A DNA stretch of 64,000 nt from contig NZ_CP017715.1 in assembly GCF_001854125.1 (NCBI RefSeq), positions 434,001 through 498,000 on the forward strand, in the 5' to 3' direction. Made by a program: the position numbers and the translations under genes. Source of the stretch: Marinobacter salinus (GTDB taxonomy: Bacteria > Pseudomonadota > Gammaproteobacteria > Pseudomonadales > Oleiphilaceae). Positions 29,327 through 41,438 of this stretch are shown here, piece by piece (position 1 is the stretch's first letter; every line of letters starts with the position of its first letter). The notes under the pieces are model-generated. The model was not told where the DNA came from. It did not search any database and saw only the letters and a list, made by a program, of their open reading frames with translations.

Positions 29327-30853
29327 CTAAACCAGTCGCTTCCGCTCATTCGAGGGCGGAATATGCATCGCTTCCCGATACTTGGCCACGGTGCGTCTCG
29401 CCACCTTGATACCCTGTTCCCCTAGCATGGCTGCAATTTTACTGTCACTCAACGGCTTTTTGGGAGTTTCTGCCGCAATCAGCTTTTTGATCATTGCGCG
29501 GATTGCTGTTGAGGAGCATTCCCCCCCCTCGTTGGTGCTGACATGGCTGGAGAAGAAATATTTAAGCTCAAAAATCCCCCGGGGAGTATGCATGTACTTC
29601 TGTGTGGTCACACGGGAGATCGTCGATTCATGCATCTCTACCGCCTGGGCAATGTCCGAGAGGATCAGGGGCTTCATGGCCTCTTCACCTTCATCCAGAA
29701 ATCCCTGTTGGTGTTCCACGATACGTGTCGCCACCTTCAGCAGGGTTTCGTTTCGGCTTTGCAGGCTTTTGATAAACCACTTTGCCTCTTGAAGCTGATC
29801 CCGCAGGTAGGTGTTGTCCGCGCTGCTATCGGCCCGCCGTATAAGAGAAGCATAGCTTGCATTGACACGAATGCGGGGGGCAATTTCAGGATTCAGCTCG
29901 ACGCGCCAGCGACCATTATGTTTGCGGACAATAACGTCGGGTATGACGTAGTCGGGTTCGGCGCGGTCGAGGACATCACCCGGGCGAGGGTTTAGGCCGG
30001 TAATGAGCGCCAGAACCTCTCGGAGCTGATCTTCTTTCAAGCGGCTTCGGCGCAGTAACTGAGCGTAGTCACGATTACCCAGGAGATTGATATAGTGGGT
30101 AATCACTAACCGGGCCTGGGCCAGCCATGGTGTGTCTGGAGGCAACTGATTCAGTTGGATGAGCAGGCATTCCTGGAGGTCCCGGGCAAACACGCCGGGA
30201 GGATCGAAGTGCTGCAACCGGTGCAGGACCGCCTCCACCTCGTCCAGTTCCAGCGGATCTTCCTCATTCTCATCAAGCAGGCCCGCGTGGATTTCTTCCA
30301 GAGGGCTGGTCAGGTAGCCCCGCTCATTCACCGCATCCATCAGCGCGTGGGCAATGGCCCGGTCCCGTTCGTTTAACGGCGTCAGGTTCAGTTGCCACTC
30401 AAGGTGATCTTGAAGGGTTTCGGTGGGGGAGTTGCGGGTTTCGAAGTCGTGATCGTTTTCGTCATCGTTCCGGGCGGTCGATGCCGGGGCAGACTGGTAG
30501 ATATCATCCCAGGCAGTATCGACGGGCAGATCATCGGGAATATTGTCCGGAATCTCATTTTCTGAAGTCCAGTCCGGACCATTTTCTGTTTCATCCCAGT
30601 CAGAGGCAGACTCCGAGGCTGGCTCGGCACTGGCTTCGGTGCTGCTCTCGTCACGATTTCCGCTGTCTTCGTTTGAGCTGGCTTCCGGCTCGTCATCCTC
30701 CTCGGAGTTCTCCAGCATGGGGTTGGATTCCAGTGCCTGCTGGATTTCCTGTTGAAGGTCGAGGGTGGAGAGCTGCAGTAGCCGGATCGCCTGTTGCAGC
30801 TGGGGCGTCATGGTCAGGCTTTGACCCAGCTTTAACTGTAAGGAGGCTTTCAT
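29327..30853 (-). CDS. rpoN: RNA polymerase sigma-54 factor RpoN
   Basis: Sigma-54, directing transcription from -24/-12 promoters with AAA+ activators: nitrogen use, flagella, pili. From ATG at 30853 ([19 protein letters not shown]) it has 508 residues; another in-frame ATG two codons upstream is possible. Region I (glutamine-rich activator-interacting, ~1-50), a long acidic region II (~60-150), the core-binding domain, an HTH ([18 protein letters not shown]) and the C-terminal RpoN box [14 protein letters not shown]. Followed by hpf-ptsN-rapZ-ptsO. Confidence 0.97.
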   Translation of the reverse strand: MKASLQLKLGQSLTMTPQLQQAIRLLQLSTLDLQQEIQQALESNPMLENSEEDDEPEASSNEDSGNRDESSTEASAEPASESASDWDETENGPDWTSENEIPDNIPDDLPVDTAWDDIYQSAPASTARNDDENDHDFETRNSPTETLQDHLEWQLNLTPLNERDRAIAHALMDAVNERGYLTSPLEEIHAGLLDENEEDPLELDEVEAVLHRLQHFDPPGVFARDLQECLLIQLNQLPPDTPWLAQARLVITHYINLLGNRDYAQLLRRSRLKEDQLREVLALITGLNPRPGDVLDRAEPDYVIPDVIVRKHNGRWRVELNPEIAPRIRVNASYASLIRRADSSADNTYLRDQLQEAKWFIKSLQSRNETLLKVATRIVEHQQGFLDEGEEAMKPLILSDIAQAVEMHESTISRVTTQKYMHTPRGIFELKYFFSSHVSTNEGGECSSTAIRAMIKKLIAAETPKKPLSDSKIAAMLGEQGIKVARRTVAKYREAMHIPPSNERKRLV

Positions 30854-31013
30854 CACCATGGTTCAGGATCCGTTGCTAATCAGCGCTCTGCATCGAGGCA
30901 GTAAAATAAAAAATCGTTGTATGCCGGTTACTTGCCATGTCAGGCAGAAGCCCAAGCAAGTTCTTTGCCGAGTTTACTTGCTAGCGGTCATCAACACAAT
31001 CGGCCGAGGGACG

Positions 31014-31739
31014 TCACAGCCTGAATTCATCGCCGAGATACACTTCCTTGACCTGTTCGTTGGCCAGTATCGCCTCTGAGTTGCCGGACGCAATGATGTG
31101 CCCGCCGGAAACTATGTAGGCCTTTTCACAAATATCGAGGGTTTCCCGCACATTGTGATCGGTAATCAGAACACCGATGCCTTTGTCCCGAAGGTGGCGG
31201 ATAATATGTTTGATATCGCTGACGGAAATCGGGTCCACGCCGGCGAAAGGCTCGTCCAGCAGGATAAATGCGGGCTCCATTGCGAGGGCCCTGGCGATTT
31301 CTACCCGCCGGCGCTCCCCCCCTGACAACGCCATGCCGACACTGTCGCGAATGTGGGTGATATGGAACTCTTCCAGAAGTTCTTGCAGTTTGGCATCGCG
31401 GTCGGTGCGACTGAGCCCTTTGCGGGTTTCCAGAATGGCCATGATGTTGTCGCGCACGGAGAGTTTCCGGAAAACCGACGCTTCCTGTGGCAGATAGCCG
31501 ATTCCCTTGCGGGCGCGGCCGTGCATCGGTAGGGGCGTAATGTCTTGGCTGTCGATGGTGACCCGACCCTTGTCAGCCGGCACCAGCCCGACAATCATGT
31601 AGAAACACGTTGTCTTCCCGGCGCCATTCGGACCAAGCAGACCGACAATTTCACCGCTTCGGATTTCCAGGGAAACGTCGATCACCACTTTCTTCTGTTT
31701 ATAGCTTTTTGCCAGATTACTGGCTCTGAGAACTGCCAT
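31014..31739 (-). CDS. lptB: LPS export ATPase LptB
   Basis: ATPase of the LptB2FG transporter that extracts LPS from the inner membrane. The 241 residues carry Walker [20 protein letters not shown] (~35), the signature [17 protein letters not shown], Walker [15 protein letters not shown] and the H-loop [14 protein letters not shown] at 31739 lies inside the 3' end of lptA, an overlap of 23 bases. Downstream rpoN begins after a 160-base gap. Confidence 0.97.
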   Translation of the reverse strand: MAVLRASNLAKSYKQKKVVIDVSLEIRSGEIVGLLGPNGAGKTTCFYMIVGLVPADKGRVTIDSQDITPLPMHGRARKGIGYLPQEASVFRKLSVRDNIMAILETRKGLSRTDRDAKLQELLEEFHITHIRDSVGMALSGGERRRVEIARALAMEPAFILLDEPFAGVDPISVSDIKHIIRHLRDKGIGVLITDHNVRETLDICEKAYIVSGGHIIASGNSEAILANEQVKEVYLGDEFRL

Positions 31740-32265
31740 CGGATCCCTGTGTGTTGCGTGGCTGGATTACCATTTCAACGCGACCGGTGCCGGAGCCGGT
31801 GTCTTGTCCGCCCTCCGCGGTAACGACCCGGCGGACCGTATCATAATGAATGACGTCACCACGGAACAGGTTGCCATTTTGCTCAATGACGGCTTCACGC
31901 TCAAACGTCAGCTCCTTGTCAGAGGCAGACCAGGTGATGTTGCGGGCTCTTGCGTCGGTCTCACCGTTACCCTCCCGGGACGGCTGCCGGTAATGGGCTG
32001 GATTCCCTGATGCCTCGATGCGGCTCAGACCTGCCTCGTTTCGAAACAGCACAACACGCTCTGCGGAAAGGCGGGTTTTACCCTGAATCAGTTCGACAGC
32101 GCCCGTGTAGGTCGCGATACCCTTGCTGTCGTCCAGGCGCGCGTTATTGGCGCTCACCTTGATGGGCTGGTCTGAATCCAGATCAAAAGCCGTTGCGGGG
32201 GTTACCAGAGCCAGGCCGATTACGGCTGTCAGCAGCGCCCGGAGGTGATTATTTAACGGTTTCAT
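31717..32265 (-). CDS. lptA: LPS transport periplasmic protein LptA
   Basis: Periplasmic bridge protein of LPS transport, built of a beta-jellyroll OstA domain. The 182 residues start with a signal peptide ([16 protein letters not shown], cleavage near Ala26), followed by [29 protein letters not shown] family sequence. The tail is rich in Gly, Ser and Gln and extends past the usual domain. Its start overlaps the end of lptC and its end overlaps lptB. Confidence 0.93.
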   Translation of the reverse strand: MKPLNNHLRALLTAVIGLALVTPATAFDLDSDQPIKVSANNARLDDSKGIATYTGAVELIQGKTRLSAERVVLFRNEAGLSRIEASGNPAHYRQPSREGNGETDARARNITWSASDKELTFEREAVIEQNGNLFRGDVIHYDTVRRVVTAEGGQDTGSGTGRVEMVIQPRNTQGSDGSSQSQ

Positions 32266-32890
32266 AACGTCCTTCCACCTGGGAGTTTAGTTCCAGAACA
32301 CGTTGATCAATCCATGCCTTCATACCCGTGGCACGAGTCACGCCCACCTGATCGATAATCTCGACGGGTGCATCGGTGTAGGCGGTGCCCATGTCATTAT
32401 CGAGCGTCAGGCTGGATGTTTTCAGTGTTGCTTCGCGGTCGCCGATCGTCCGGACGACGCGGACATTGCCCGTGAGATATAGCAGATTTTCATTTTGCAG
32501 CAGGCTTCCGTTCTCGGCTTCAACTACCCAGGGATCTGTTCCCGGCTCGCCATAAAGCTTTGCGCGGGGCGATTCCATGGTCGCGAGATTGCCTTCCTCG
32601 AACTGCTCAATACGCGGGCTCGTGAAGTGTATCTTAAGGTTGCCAGCCTCGTCATAGGAGGTGTAGCTACCATTCACGACAAAGCCGTCAGGCTCACCTT
32701 TGCCCCGAAGCTCTGCCGCCTCGTTTGAAACCACGGCCGGCTCGTCACTGCGCCAGAGCAGGAATATCGTGGCCAGAATGGTGCCGATGAGCGCAAGGCT
32801 GCGGATCCAGGGGCGATTTTCCAGTTTGATCAGCGAAACCAGGTTGTCTCTGGTGTCGCTCTTGATGGCGCTGGGTGTTTCCTGGTTCAT
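32249..32890 (-). CDS. lptC: LPS export system protein LptC
   Basis: Bitopic inner-membrane protein that receives LPS from LptB2FG and hands it to LptA. Of 213 residues, a membrane helix lies at about 31-46 (SLALIGTILATIFLLW), then a periplasmic OstA-like jellyroll (MESPRAKLYGEPGTDPWVVE; LTGNVRVVRT). ATG at 32890 overlaps the kdsC stop by four bases. Confidence 0.93.
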   Translation of the reverse strand: MNQETPSAIKSDTRDNLVSLIKLENRPWIRSLALIGTILATIFLLWRSDEPAVVSNEAAELRGKGEPDGFVVNGSYTSYDEAGNLKIHFTSPRIEQFEEGNLATMESPRAKLYGEPGTDPWVVEAENGSLLQNENLLYLTGNVRVVRTIGDREATLKTSSLTLDNDMGTAYTDAPVEIIDQVGVTRATGMKAWIDQRVLELNSQVEGRYETVK

Positions 32891-33456
32891 GCATCCGGCT
32901 CCAGATACCTGGTCAAAGCTTCCTCCAACTTGCCCTGGGCCGTCAGTAGCAGGTCGCAGGCTTCACGGACAGCGCCATGCCCTCCTGCCGCCTGGGTGCA
33001 GTAGTCAGCGTGTTCCTGAACCAGCCAGTATGCGTTTGGCACAGTAATCCCGAGACCGGCGAAGCGGATGGCTGGTAAATCAGGTAAATCATCTCCCATA
33101 TAGGCGATGACCTCGGGGGAGATGTCCATCTTGCTGATGAGTTCCTCCAGTGCGACCTTCTTGTCTTCACGTCCCTGCATCAGGTGGGGGATGCCCAGGT
33201 CACCCATCCGCTTTTCGGTGAGGGGCGACTGCCTGCCGGTTATCACGGCCACAGTGATGCCAGCTGCCATGAGTTGTTTCAGGCCGAGTCCGTCGAGAAT
33301 ATTGAACGCCTTGAGTTCATCACCGGAGGCGCTGAAGTAGAGCCGGCCATCACTCATAATGCCGTCTACGTCCAGGGCGATGAGACGAATGCGTTTGGCC
33401 CTGGCCAGCAACGCCTCCGGCCAATGAGGTGCCAGGGGACTGCTGTTGACGGCCAT
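32887..33456 (-). CDS. kdsC: 3-deoxy-D-manno-octulosonate 8-phosphate phosphatase KdsC
   Basis: HAD-family phosphatase converting Kdo-8-phosphate to Kdo for LPS inner core. The 189-residue enzyme has the HAD nucleophile motif IALDVDGIMSDGRLYF, motif II VAVITGRQS, Lys in REDKKVALEEL and motif IV YMGDDLPDLPAI. ATG at 33456 overlaps the kdsD stop by one base (TGATG), suggesting coupling. Confidence 0.96.
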   Translation of the reverse strand: MAVNSSPLAPHWPEALLARAKRIRLIALDVDGIMSDGRLYFSASGDELKAFNILDGLGLKQLMAAGITVAVITGRQSPLTEKRMGDLGIPHLMQGREDKKVALEELISKMDISPEVIAYMGDDLPDLPAIRFAGLGITVPNAYWLVQEHADYCTQAAGGHGAVREACDLLLTAQGKLEEALTRYLEPDA

Positions 33457-34436
33457 CAGATGACACCGGCCCGCAGCAGGTCGTGCATGTTGATAGCGCC
33501 CACCAGGGAACCGGACTCATCGGTTACCGGCAAGGCATTGATCTTCATTTCTTCCATGATATTCAGTGCCTCCGCGGCCAAGTGGTCGGCCTGAATGGTT
33601 TTGCCGTTGTGGGTCATCACGTCCTGGATCGGTGTGGTGTGCACATCGAGGTTCTTGTCCAGCGTGCGGCGCAGGTCACCATCGGTAAAGACGCCCGTGA
33701 GCCTGCCGTTCGCATCGACGATGGTTGTCATGCCCAGCCCTTTGCGCGAAATCTCCAGTAGGGCTCCGCTTAGAGTGGTGCCCTCGGCAACGCGCGGAAT
33801 CCGGTCGCCGGTATGCATGATGTCGGACACGCGCAGCAGAAGCCGACGCCCCAGGCTGCCTCCGGGGTGAGACAGCGCGAAATCCTCAGTACTGAACCCG
33901 CGGGCTTCCAGCAGTGCAACTGCCAGTGCATCGCCCATCACCAGAGTAACTGTGGTGCTGGATGTTGGTGCCAGGCCGAGCGGGCAAGCCTCGGTTTCCA
34001 CGCTGACGTCCAGATTGGCCACAGCCTCCCTTGCCAGTGTGGATTGTGGGTTGCCCGTCATGCTGATAAGCGGTGCGCCCATGCGCTTGATCAGCGGTAG
34101 AATGGTGATCACTTCGCTGGTGTTGCCACTGTTTGAGATGGCAATTACCACGTCCTGACTTGTTATCATGCCCAGGTCACCATGGCTCGCTTCACCCGGG
34201 TGAACGAAGAATGACGGTGTACCGGTGCTGGCAAGTGTGGCTGCAATCTTGTTGCCAATATGACCGGACTTGCCCATGCCGGTCACTACTACCCGGCCCT
34301 TGCAGGCCATGATCACTTCACAGGCCCTGGTGAACTGTTCGTCAATGCGGGCTTCCAGTGCATCGATGGCATCGCGCTCGATACGAATGGCCCGGAGTGC
34401 GGGGGTGCGGAAATCCTGTAAATTCTGATCAGTCAT
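33456..34436 (-). CDS. kdsD: Arabinose-5-phosphate isomerase KdsD
   Basis: Converts ribulose-5-phosphate to arabinose-5-phosphate, first step of Kdo synthesis. The 326-residue protein has an N-terminal SIS domain (VVVTGMGKSGHIGNKIAAT, then the HPGEASHGDLGMI and ISNSGNTSEV sugar-binding loops) and two C-terminal CBS domains (RVSDIMHTGDRIP; PIQDVMTHNGKTIQ). It heads the kdsD-kdsC-lptC-lptA-lptB run on the minus strand and is divergent from mlaF. Confidence 0.96.
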   Translation of the reverse strand: MTDQNLQDFRTPALRAIRIERDAIDALEARIDEQFTRACEVIMACKGRVVVTGMGKSGHIGNKIAATLASTGTPSFFVHPGEASHGDLGMITSQDVVIAISNSGNTSEVITILPLIKRMGAPLISMTGNPQSTLAREAVANLDVSVETEACPLGLAPTSSTTVTLVMGDALAVALLEARGFSTEDFALSHPGGSLGRRLLLRVSDIMHTGDRIPRVAEGTTLSGALLEISRKGLGMTTIVDANGRLTGVFTDGDLRRTLDKNLDVHTTPIQDVMTHNGKTIQADHLAAEALNIMEEMKINALPVTDESGSLVGAINMHDLLRAGVI

Positions 34437-34610
34437 CGGGCTTGGGGCCTGGCTCGCTGTTATAACGCTGAAAGTTTGTTGGCGAAACGGTCCTGCAAAG
34501 TCTCGCCGAAAAGTGCCGAGAGTATATCATTTTCAGCACGAATCGCCGTCCGGTTACAGAAACTTCAGTGAAACTGAGCATAGTAATCAATACATTTTGC
34601 CCATGATGGA

Positions 34611-34639
34611 TTGAGCTTGGAGCGTCCTTGGCATAATGT
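34611..34639 (+). promoter_or_regulatory. Candidate promoter for the mlaFEDCB operon
   Basis: TTGAGC at 34611-34616 and TAATGT at 34634-34639 with a 17-base spacer, about 25 bases upstream of the mlaF ATG. Reasonable sigma-70 match in the divergent kdsD/mlaF gap. Confidence 0.5.
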
Positions 34640-34664
34640 AGCCCCTCTCTGAAAGGTAAGGTTT

Positions 34665-35477
34665 ATGGGTTCACCCGCATACATATCATTGCAGGACGTC
34701 GTGTTCTCCCGTTCCGGGCGCCGTATCTTCGACGGTGTCTCCCTGGATATTCCCCGTGGCAAAATAACGGCCATTATGGGCCCCAGTGGTACCGGAAAAA
34801 CCACTCTGCTGCGTCTGATCGGCGGACAACTTCGGCCGGACTCGGGCAGCATCCTGGTGGACGGACATCAGGTGCCGAAGCTGAAACGCAAGGCTTTGTA
34901 TGCCTTGCGGGAAAAAATGGGCATGCTGTTTCAGAGCGGTGCGCTGTTCACTGACTTGAGTGTGTTCGAGAACGTGGCTTTTCCCCTAAGAGTGCATACG
35001 TCTCTGCCGGAAGACATGATCCACGATATTGTCCTGATGAAACTGGAAGCCGTCGGATTGCGTGGCGCCAGGGCGCTGATGCCATCGGAGTTGTCCGGGG
35101 GTATGACACGGCGCGTGGCGCTTGCCCGCAGCATCGCTCTGGACCCGGAGCTGATCATGTACGACGAACCTTTTGCCGGCCAGGATCCCATTGCCATGGG
35201 TGTGCTGGTCAAACTGATACGGGATCTGAACAGTTCCATGGGCCTGACCAGCGTGTTGGTGTCCCATGATGTGCCCGAGTCTCTGAGTATTTGTCATTAC
35301 GCCTGCATCATTGCCGATGGCAAGGTAATCGGCGAAGGAACACCGGATGAGCTCCGCCAGCATCCTTCTGAGCAGGTCCAGCAGTTTTTGCTGGGTCAAC
35401 CGGATGGCCCGGTGCCGTTTCATTATCCGGCCGCCGAGGCCGCAAAGGATTACGGGCTTGCGGGAGGTGCTTCTTGA
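34665..35477 (+). CDS. mlaF: Phospholipid transport ATPase MlaF
   Basis: ATPase of the MlaFEDB complex that moves phospholipid between the MlaC shuttle and the inner membrane to keep outer-membrane lipid asymmetry. The 270 residues have Walker [19 protein letters not shown], signature [17 protein letters not shown], Walker [14 protein letters not shown] and H-loop [14 protein letters not shown] at 34665. Its stop overlaps the TTG start of mlaE. Operon order mlaF-E-D-C-B is the standard one. Confidence 0.96.
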   Translation: MGSPAYISLQDVVFSRSGRRIFDGVSLDIPRGKITAIMGPSGTGKTTLLRLIGGQLRPDSGSILVDGHQVPKLKRKALYALREKMGMLFQSGALFTDLSVFENVAFPLRVHTSLPEDMIHDIVLMKLEAVGLRGARALMPSELSGGMTRRVALARSIALDPELIMYDEPFAGQDPIAMGVLVKLIRDLNSSMGLTSVLVSHDVPESLSICHYACIIADGKVIGEGTPDELRQHPSEQVQQFLLGQPDGPVPFHYPAAEAAKDYGLAGGAS

Positions 35478-36256
35478 TCGACAGGATTGCATCGCTGGGT
35501 CGGGCGGGGCTCGACACCGTCTCCTCCCTGGGGCGTTCCGGACGTTTCCTGATGGGTGTTCTGGTCGGCGTGCCGAGGCCCTCGACCGGGTTTCCGCTGA
35601 TGGTCAAGCAGCTCTATTTTGTCGGCGTTTTGTCGCTGGCGATCGTCGTGGTTTCCGGTCTTTTCATCGGTATGGTGCTCGGACTTCAGGGCTACACAAT
35701 CCTCAGTGATTATGGCTCGGAGGCCGCCATTGGTCAGATGATTGCCCTGACTCTGGTGCGAGAGCTGGGGCCGGTGGTAACAGCGCTGCTTTTTGCTGGC
35801 CGGGCCGGTTCGGCCCTGACCGCGGAAATCGGCCTGATGAAGGCCACCGAGCAGTTGTCCAGCATGGAAATGATGGGTGTGGATCCATTGCGCCGGGTCA
35901 TTGCGCCCAGGTTGTGGGCCGGATTCATTGCTATGCCGGTACTGGCGGTCATCTTCTCGATGGTTGGTATCTGGGGCGGCATGCTGGTGGGCGTGGACTG
36001 GCTTGGTGTGTTCGAAGGTTCCTTCTGGGGCAACATGCAGTCCTCTGTCGATTTTGTTGACGACGTAATGAACGGTGTCATCAAGACTGTGGTTTTCGGT
36101 TTTGTCTGCGCCTGGATTGCAGTGTTTCAGGGCTATGATTGTGTGCCAACCTCGGCAGGGATTAGTTCAGCCACCACCAAAACGGTTGTCTACTCGTCGC
36201 TGGCGGTGCTGGGCCTGGATTTTGTGCTGACCGCCGTCATGTTCGGCGACTTCTGA
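35474..36256 (+). CDS. mlaE: Phospholipid transport permease MlaE
   Basis: Integral-membrane permease of the Mla system, 260 residues, five or so membrane helices, with family segments [20 protein letters not shown] and [20 protein letters not shown]. Start is TTG at 35474, overlapping the mlaF TGA (TTGA), which implies translational coupling. An in-frame ATG further in would remove the N-terminal amphipathic helix, so I keep TTG. Confidence 0.94.
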   Translation: MIDRIASLGRAGLDTVSSLGRSGRFLMGVLVGVPRPSTGFPLMVKQLYFVGVLSLAIVVVSGLFIGMVLGLQGYTILSDYGSEAAIGQMIALTLVRELGPVVTALLFAGRAGSALTAEIGLMKATEQLSSMEMMGVDPLRRVIAPRLWAGFIAMPVLAVIFSMVGIWGGMLVGVDWLGVFEGSFWGNMQSSVDFVDDVMNGVIKTVVFGFVCAWIAVFQGYDCVPTSAGISSATTKTVVYSSLAVLGLDFVLTAVMFGDF

Positions 36257-36292
36257 AAAAAACGATTAACCGATTAGAAACGGGAGCCGGGA

Positions 36293-36742
36293 ATGGCACA
36301 GAGAACAACGGAAATCATTGTCGGACTGTTCATGATTGCGGGACTTGCCGCGCTACTCTTTCTTGCGCTGCAAGTCAGTGGCCTGTCTCCCAAGGCAGCC
36401 GAGAGTACCTATACGGTCTACGCCAACTTTAACGATACCGGTGGTTTGACGCCAAGGGGGCGCATTTCTATGGCCGGTGTGACTGTGGGCAGCATTGAGT
36501 CCATCAGCCTGAACAAGGATACCTTCCAGGCAAGAGTTGAAATGGCCATCCAGTCGGATGTTGACAATATTCCGGCTGACAGTTCCGCAGTAATACGTAC
36601 ATCCGGACTGCTCGGAGAGCAGTACATTGATATATCGATCGGCGGGGATATGGAGTCGCTCAAGGCTGGTGACACCTTTTACTCCACCCAGTCGGCCATG
36701 AATCTTGAGAGGCTGATCAGCAACTTTGCGTCCGGCCGCTGA
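36293..36742 (+). CDS. mlaD: Phospholipid-binding MCE protein MlaD
   Basis: Anchored MCE-domain protein forming a hexameric ring over MlaFE. The 149 residues have one N-terminal membrane helix (IIVGLFMIAGLAALLFLALQV) and a single MCE domain (YTVYANFNDTGGLTPRGRIS; GLLGEQYIDISIGG). ATG at 36293 behind CGGGAG. Confidence 0.95.
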   Translation: MAQRTTEIIVGLFMIAGLAALLFLALQVSGLSPKAAESTYTVYANFNDTGGLTPRGRISMAGVTVGSIESISLNKDTFQARVEMAIQSDVDNIPADSSAVIRTSGLLGEQYIDISIGGDMESLKAGDTFYSTQSAMNLERLISNFASGR

Positions 36743-36782
36743 TCCGGGGGCACCGGTAAAAGATATTCAACAGGAGATACTG

Positions 36783-37436
36783 ATGCTTGTCATGAAAGAA
36801 CGCCTTTTGCTGATCCTTGCGCTGGCTTTGTTGCTTGTGGGAGCCGCCCGCGCGGATGCGGCAGAAGAGCTCCGTGACTATGTGGACGAAAACACCCAGC
36901 GCCTGGTCGAGAAGCTCAACAAGGAAAAGGGTCTGTATGAGAGTGACCCCGAGGCGTTTTACGCCAGCATGAATGAGGCACTCACCGACTTTGTCGATTT
37001 CCGTCGTATCGCGGCCCGGGTGATGGGGCGGTATGCCCGTCAGACTACGCCGGAGCAGCGTGACGATTTTGTGGTGAAATTCAAGCGGAGCCTGTTTGAC
37101 AGTTACGCCCAGGCGCTGGTGAATGCCGATGATTTCAAAATTGTGGTCAGCGAGGCTGTCATAAATCCGCAGGATGATGGCAGGGCGTCTGTTCGTATGG
37201 AGGTCATCAGCGCCTCCGGCAATCGTTACCCTGTCACCTACTCCATGTATAAGACGGATGGGGGGCGCTGGATGATGGAAAACGTCATTGTGGAAGGAGT
37301 AAATATCGGCCTGGCGTTCCGGGACCGATTTAGCCAGGAAATGGAAGCGAACCGAGGCCAGGTTCAGGCGGTCATCGATGGTTGGGGAGACGCCGTGGAT
37401 TCCCTCAATCTTGATAAGGAAGTGAATAACACATGA
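36783..37436 (+). CDS. mlaC: Phospholipid shuttle protein MlaC
   Basis: Soluble periplasmic carrier between MlaD and the outer-membrane MlaA-porin complex. ATG at 36783 with a CAGGAG site gives 217 residues; the frame is open upstream to 36726, inside mlaD. Signal peptide MLVMKERLLLILALALLLVG, cleavage near ARADA. The MlaC/Ttg2D domain follows (LTDFVDFRRIAARVMGRYAR). No mlaA gene is in the window. Confidence 0.95.
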   Translation: MLVMKERLLLILALALLLVGAARADAAEELRDYVDENTQRLVEKLNKEKGLYESDPEAFYASMNEALTDFVDFRRIAARVMGRYARQTTPEQRDDFVVKFKRSLFDSYAQALVNADDFKIVVSEAVINPQDDGRASVRMEVISASGNRYPVTYSMYKTDGGRWMMENVIVEGVNIGLAFRDRFSQEMEANRGQVQAVIDGWGDAVDSLNLDKEVNNT

Positions 37437-37765
37437 CATCCCCGGCTTCACAGGTGCAGCTTCGTGATCATGCGCTCGTCGTGACCGGCGAGGTGACTGC
37501 GGACACCGTTGTGGGACTGCGCAAAGAGGGCGAAAAACTGATTGGTACAGTGGCCGCCGATCTGGTGGTTGATCTTGAGAATCTCGCTGAGGCCCATAGC
37601 ATTGTTCTGTCCCTGTTGCTTTGCTGGCAGCGCCTGGCTGGCCAGCGTGGTATCGCGCTATCCTATCGTGGTGTGAGTGACCGCTTGGCGTCACTTGCGG
37701 CCCTGAGCAATCTCGACGACCAGCTGGTCGGTTTTGGTCCGGACTCGCAGCACCCCTCCCACTGA
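37433..37765 (+). CDS. mlaB: STAS-domain protein MlaB
   Basis: Cytoplasmic STAS-domain subunit that stabilises MlaF and tunes transport activity. The 110 residues include the STAS pattern GEVTADTVVGLRKEGEKL and DLVVDLENLAEAHSIVLSLL, where the conserved Ser region reads AHSIVLSLLL. ATG overlaps the mlaC stop by four bases. Confidence 0.9.
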   Translation: MTSPASQVQLRDHALVVTGEVTADTVVGLRKEGEKLIGTVAADLVVDLENLAEAHSIVLSLLLCWQRLAGQRGIALSYRGVSDRLASLAALSNLDDQLVGFGPDSQHPSH

Positions 37766-37776
37766 AAAAAACTTCT

Positions 37777-37814
37777 CCGGGCCAGCTTGTTACCGGATGG
37801 TAAAGCTGACCCGG
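37777..37814. terminator. Imperfect hairpin between mlaB and ibaG
   Basis: CCGGG-CAGCTT (37777-37788, one unpaired base) pairs with AAGCTG-CCCGG (37803-37814): 11 pairs with one mismatch. No T-run follows on the plus strand; an A-run precedes it. A weak attenuating terminator for the mla operon, or merely a barrier; it overlaps the candidate ibaG promoter. Confidence 0.35.
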
Positions 37815-37834
37815 GCTCCGGAATTAGTTACAAT
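37806..37834 (+). promoter_or_regulatory. Candidate promoter for ibaG-murA
   Basis: CTGACC at 37806-37811 and TACAAT at 37829-37834 with a 17-base spacer, 36 bases before the ibaG ATG. Would separate ibaG-murA-his expression from mla. Confidence 0.5.
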
Positions 37835-37869
37835 CTCGCCCCTGATTTCAAAACACCCGAGGATTTTCT

Positions 37870-39403
<1,534 letters not shown>

Positions 39404-39432
39404 CAGAGACAATCGGGAAACCGGAAGGACGC

Positions 39433-40080
39433 ATGACAGATTCCATCACCATCGCATTGTCGAAGGGACGAATCCTCGAAGAAACATTACCGCTGCTGGC
39501 GGAGGCCGGGATTGAACTGGTCGACGATATCAAGAAGTCCCGGAAACTGGTGTTTCCCACGACGGATCCTGATGTTCGGGTGCTTATTATCCGCGCGACG
39601 GACGTGCCGACGTATGTTCAGTATGGCGGTGCGGATATGGGGGTTACCGGCAAGGACGTGTTGATGGAGCACGGTGGGGAAGGGCTGTATGAGCCTCTGG
39701 ATCTCAATATTTCCCGGTGTCGTCTGATGACCGCGGGGCCGAAGGGGCATGTGCCGCCTGCCGGCCGCATCAAGGTAGCGACCAAGTTTGTGAATCTGGC
39801 TCGCCGCTATTATTCGGCCCAGGGGCGACAGGCAGATATCATCAAGCTGTATGGCGCGATGGAGCTGGCGCCGATTCTTGGTCTTGCGGATGAAATTGTC
39901 GACATCGTGGATACCGGAAATACGCTGAAGGCGAATGGCCTTGAGGCTCGCGAGCTCATTGAGCATATCAGTAGCCGGTTGGTGGTGAATCGTGCGTCCA
40001 TGAAGATGAAGCACGAGAAGATTAACCCCATAATCGAGAAAATGTCTGCTGCGGTGGAAAAGCGCCGAGTAGCGGAGTAA
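39433..40080 (+). CDS. hisG: ATP phosphoribosyltransferase HisG, short form
   Basis: First enzyme of histidine synthesis (ATP plus PRPP to phosphoribosyl-ATP). I choose ATG at 39433 ([19 protein letters not shown]), preceded by GGAAGGA, over the GTG at 39400 that overlaps murA. At 215 residues it is the short HisG(S) form without the C-terminal regulatory domain; this form needs the regulatory partner HisZ, which is not in the window. The PRPP loop appears as [17 protein letters not shown]. Confidence 0.96.
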   Translation: MTDSITIALSKGRILEETLPLLAEAGIELVDDIKKSRKLVFPTTDPDVRVLIIRATDVPTYVQYGGADMGVTGKDVLMEHGGEGLYEPLDLNISRCRLMTAGPKGHVPPAGRIKVATKFVNLARRYYSAQGRQADIIKLYGAMELAPILGLADEIVDIVDTGNTLKANGLEARELIEHISSRLVVNRASMKMKHEKINPIIEKMSAAVEKRRVAE

Positions 40081-40108
40081 GTAAACAATCCCAGACAGGA
40101 TTTTATAG

Positions 40109-41416
40109 ATGACCGATTTCAAAATCACACGATTGAATGCTTCCCAGAGTGACTTTGACAGTGCACTGGCCAGGCTGATTGCCTGGGATGACAGCGTTGA
40201 TCATCAGGTGAATGAGTCGGTTCGTCATATCCTGCAGCAGGTAAAGGCCCGTGGCGACGCGGCGGTGCTTGAGTTCACCGAGAAGTTCGATCGTCTGAAG
40301 GTTGGCAGTGTTGCTGAGCTGGAGATGGATCAGGCTCGCCTGCAAACGGCTCTGGATACTATTCCTCAGGATCAGCGCGCAGCGCTTGAAAAAGCCGCTG
40401 AACGGATCCGGGACTACCATGAGCGCCAGAACCAGGCATCCTGGCAGTACGAGGATGAAGACGGTACGGTGCTCGGGCAAAAAGTGACACCTTTGGACCG
40501 GGCGGGCCTTTATGTCCCCGGGGGCAAGGCTGCATATCCCTCGTCTGTGCTGATGAATGCCATTCCAGCAAAAGTTGCGGGCGTGGGTGAAGTGGTGATG
40601 GTTGTGCCCACGCCCGATGGCGTGGTTAATGACATGGTTCTGGCATCTGCGGCCATTGCCGGCGTCGACCGGGTGTTTACCGTGGGCGGCGCGCAGGCTG
40701 TTGGCGCATTGGCTTATGGCACGGAAACGATTCCGGCCGTCGACAAGATTGTCGGGCCGGGCAACATCTTCGTGGCGACCGCCAAGAGGGAAGTGTTTGG
40801 TACCGTCGGCATCGATATGATCGCCGGTCCGTCCGAAATTCTGGTGATCTGCGACGGTAAAACCGACCCTGACTGGATCGCCATGGACCTGTTTTCCCAG
40901 GCTGAGCATGACGAACAGGCCCAGTCCATCCTGGTCAGTCCGGATGCGGAGTTTCTGGATGCAGTCGAAGCAAGTATTCACAAACTGCTTCCGACAATGG
41001 AACGCTCCGGGATCATCGCCGAGTCCATGGGCAGCCGCGCGGCTCTGATTCAGGTGGCAGATCTCAGTGAGGCCGCCAGGGTCTCCAATCGCATTGCGCC
41101 AGAGCACCTGGAGCTGTCGGTCGAAAACCCGGAAGTACTGGTTGAAGAGATTCGCCACGCCGGTGCCATTTTCATGGGTCGCTTCACCGCAGAGGCACTG
41201 GGCGATTACTGCGCTGGCCCGAACCACGTTTTGCCCACCAGTGGCACAGCGCGGTTCTCCTCTCCACTTGGTGTTTACGATTTCCAGAAGCGGTCTTCAA
41301 TCATCGGTTTCAGTGCGGCCGGTGCAGACCGAATGGGCCGCGTGGCATCCGTTCTGGCAAGGGGGGAAGGGCTCACCGCCCATGCGCGCTCGGCTGAATA
41401 CCGAATCAAAGATTAA
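40109..41416 (+). CDS. hisD: Histidinol dehydrogenase HisD
   Basis: NAD- and Zn-dependent enzyme catalysing the last two oxidations from histidinol to histidine. 435 residues. Conserved blocks: [36 protein letters not shown], the catalytic and metal-binding [11 protein letters not shown], and [10 protein letters not shown] near the C-terminus. ATG at 40109. Between hisG and hisC in the murA-hisG-hisD-hisC order known from Pseudomonas. Confidence 0.97.
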   Translation: MTDFKITRLNASQSDFDSALARLIAWDDSVDHQVNESVRHILQQVKARGDAAVLEFTEKFDRLKVGSVAELEMDQARLQTALDTIPQDQRAALEKAAERIRDYHERQNQASWQYEDEDGTVLGQKVTPLDRAGLYVPGGKAAYPSSVLMNAIPAKVAGVGEVVMVVPTPDGVVNDMVLASAAIAGVDRVFTVGGAQAVGALAYGTETIPAVDKIVGPGNIFVATAKREVFGTVGIDMIAGPSEILVICDGKTDPDWIAMDLFSQAEHDEQAQSILVSPDAEFLDAVEASIHKLLPTMERSGIIAESMGSRAALIQVADLSEAARVSNRIAPEHLELSVENPEVLVEEIRHAGAIFMGRFTAEALGDYCAGPNHVLPTSGTARFSSPLGVYDFQKRSSIIGFSAAGADRMGRVASVLARGEGLTAHARSAEYRIKD

Positions 41417-41438
41417 TGGGTAAGCTGGGAGCAAGAAA

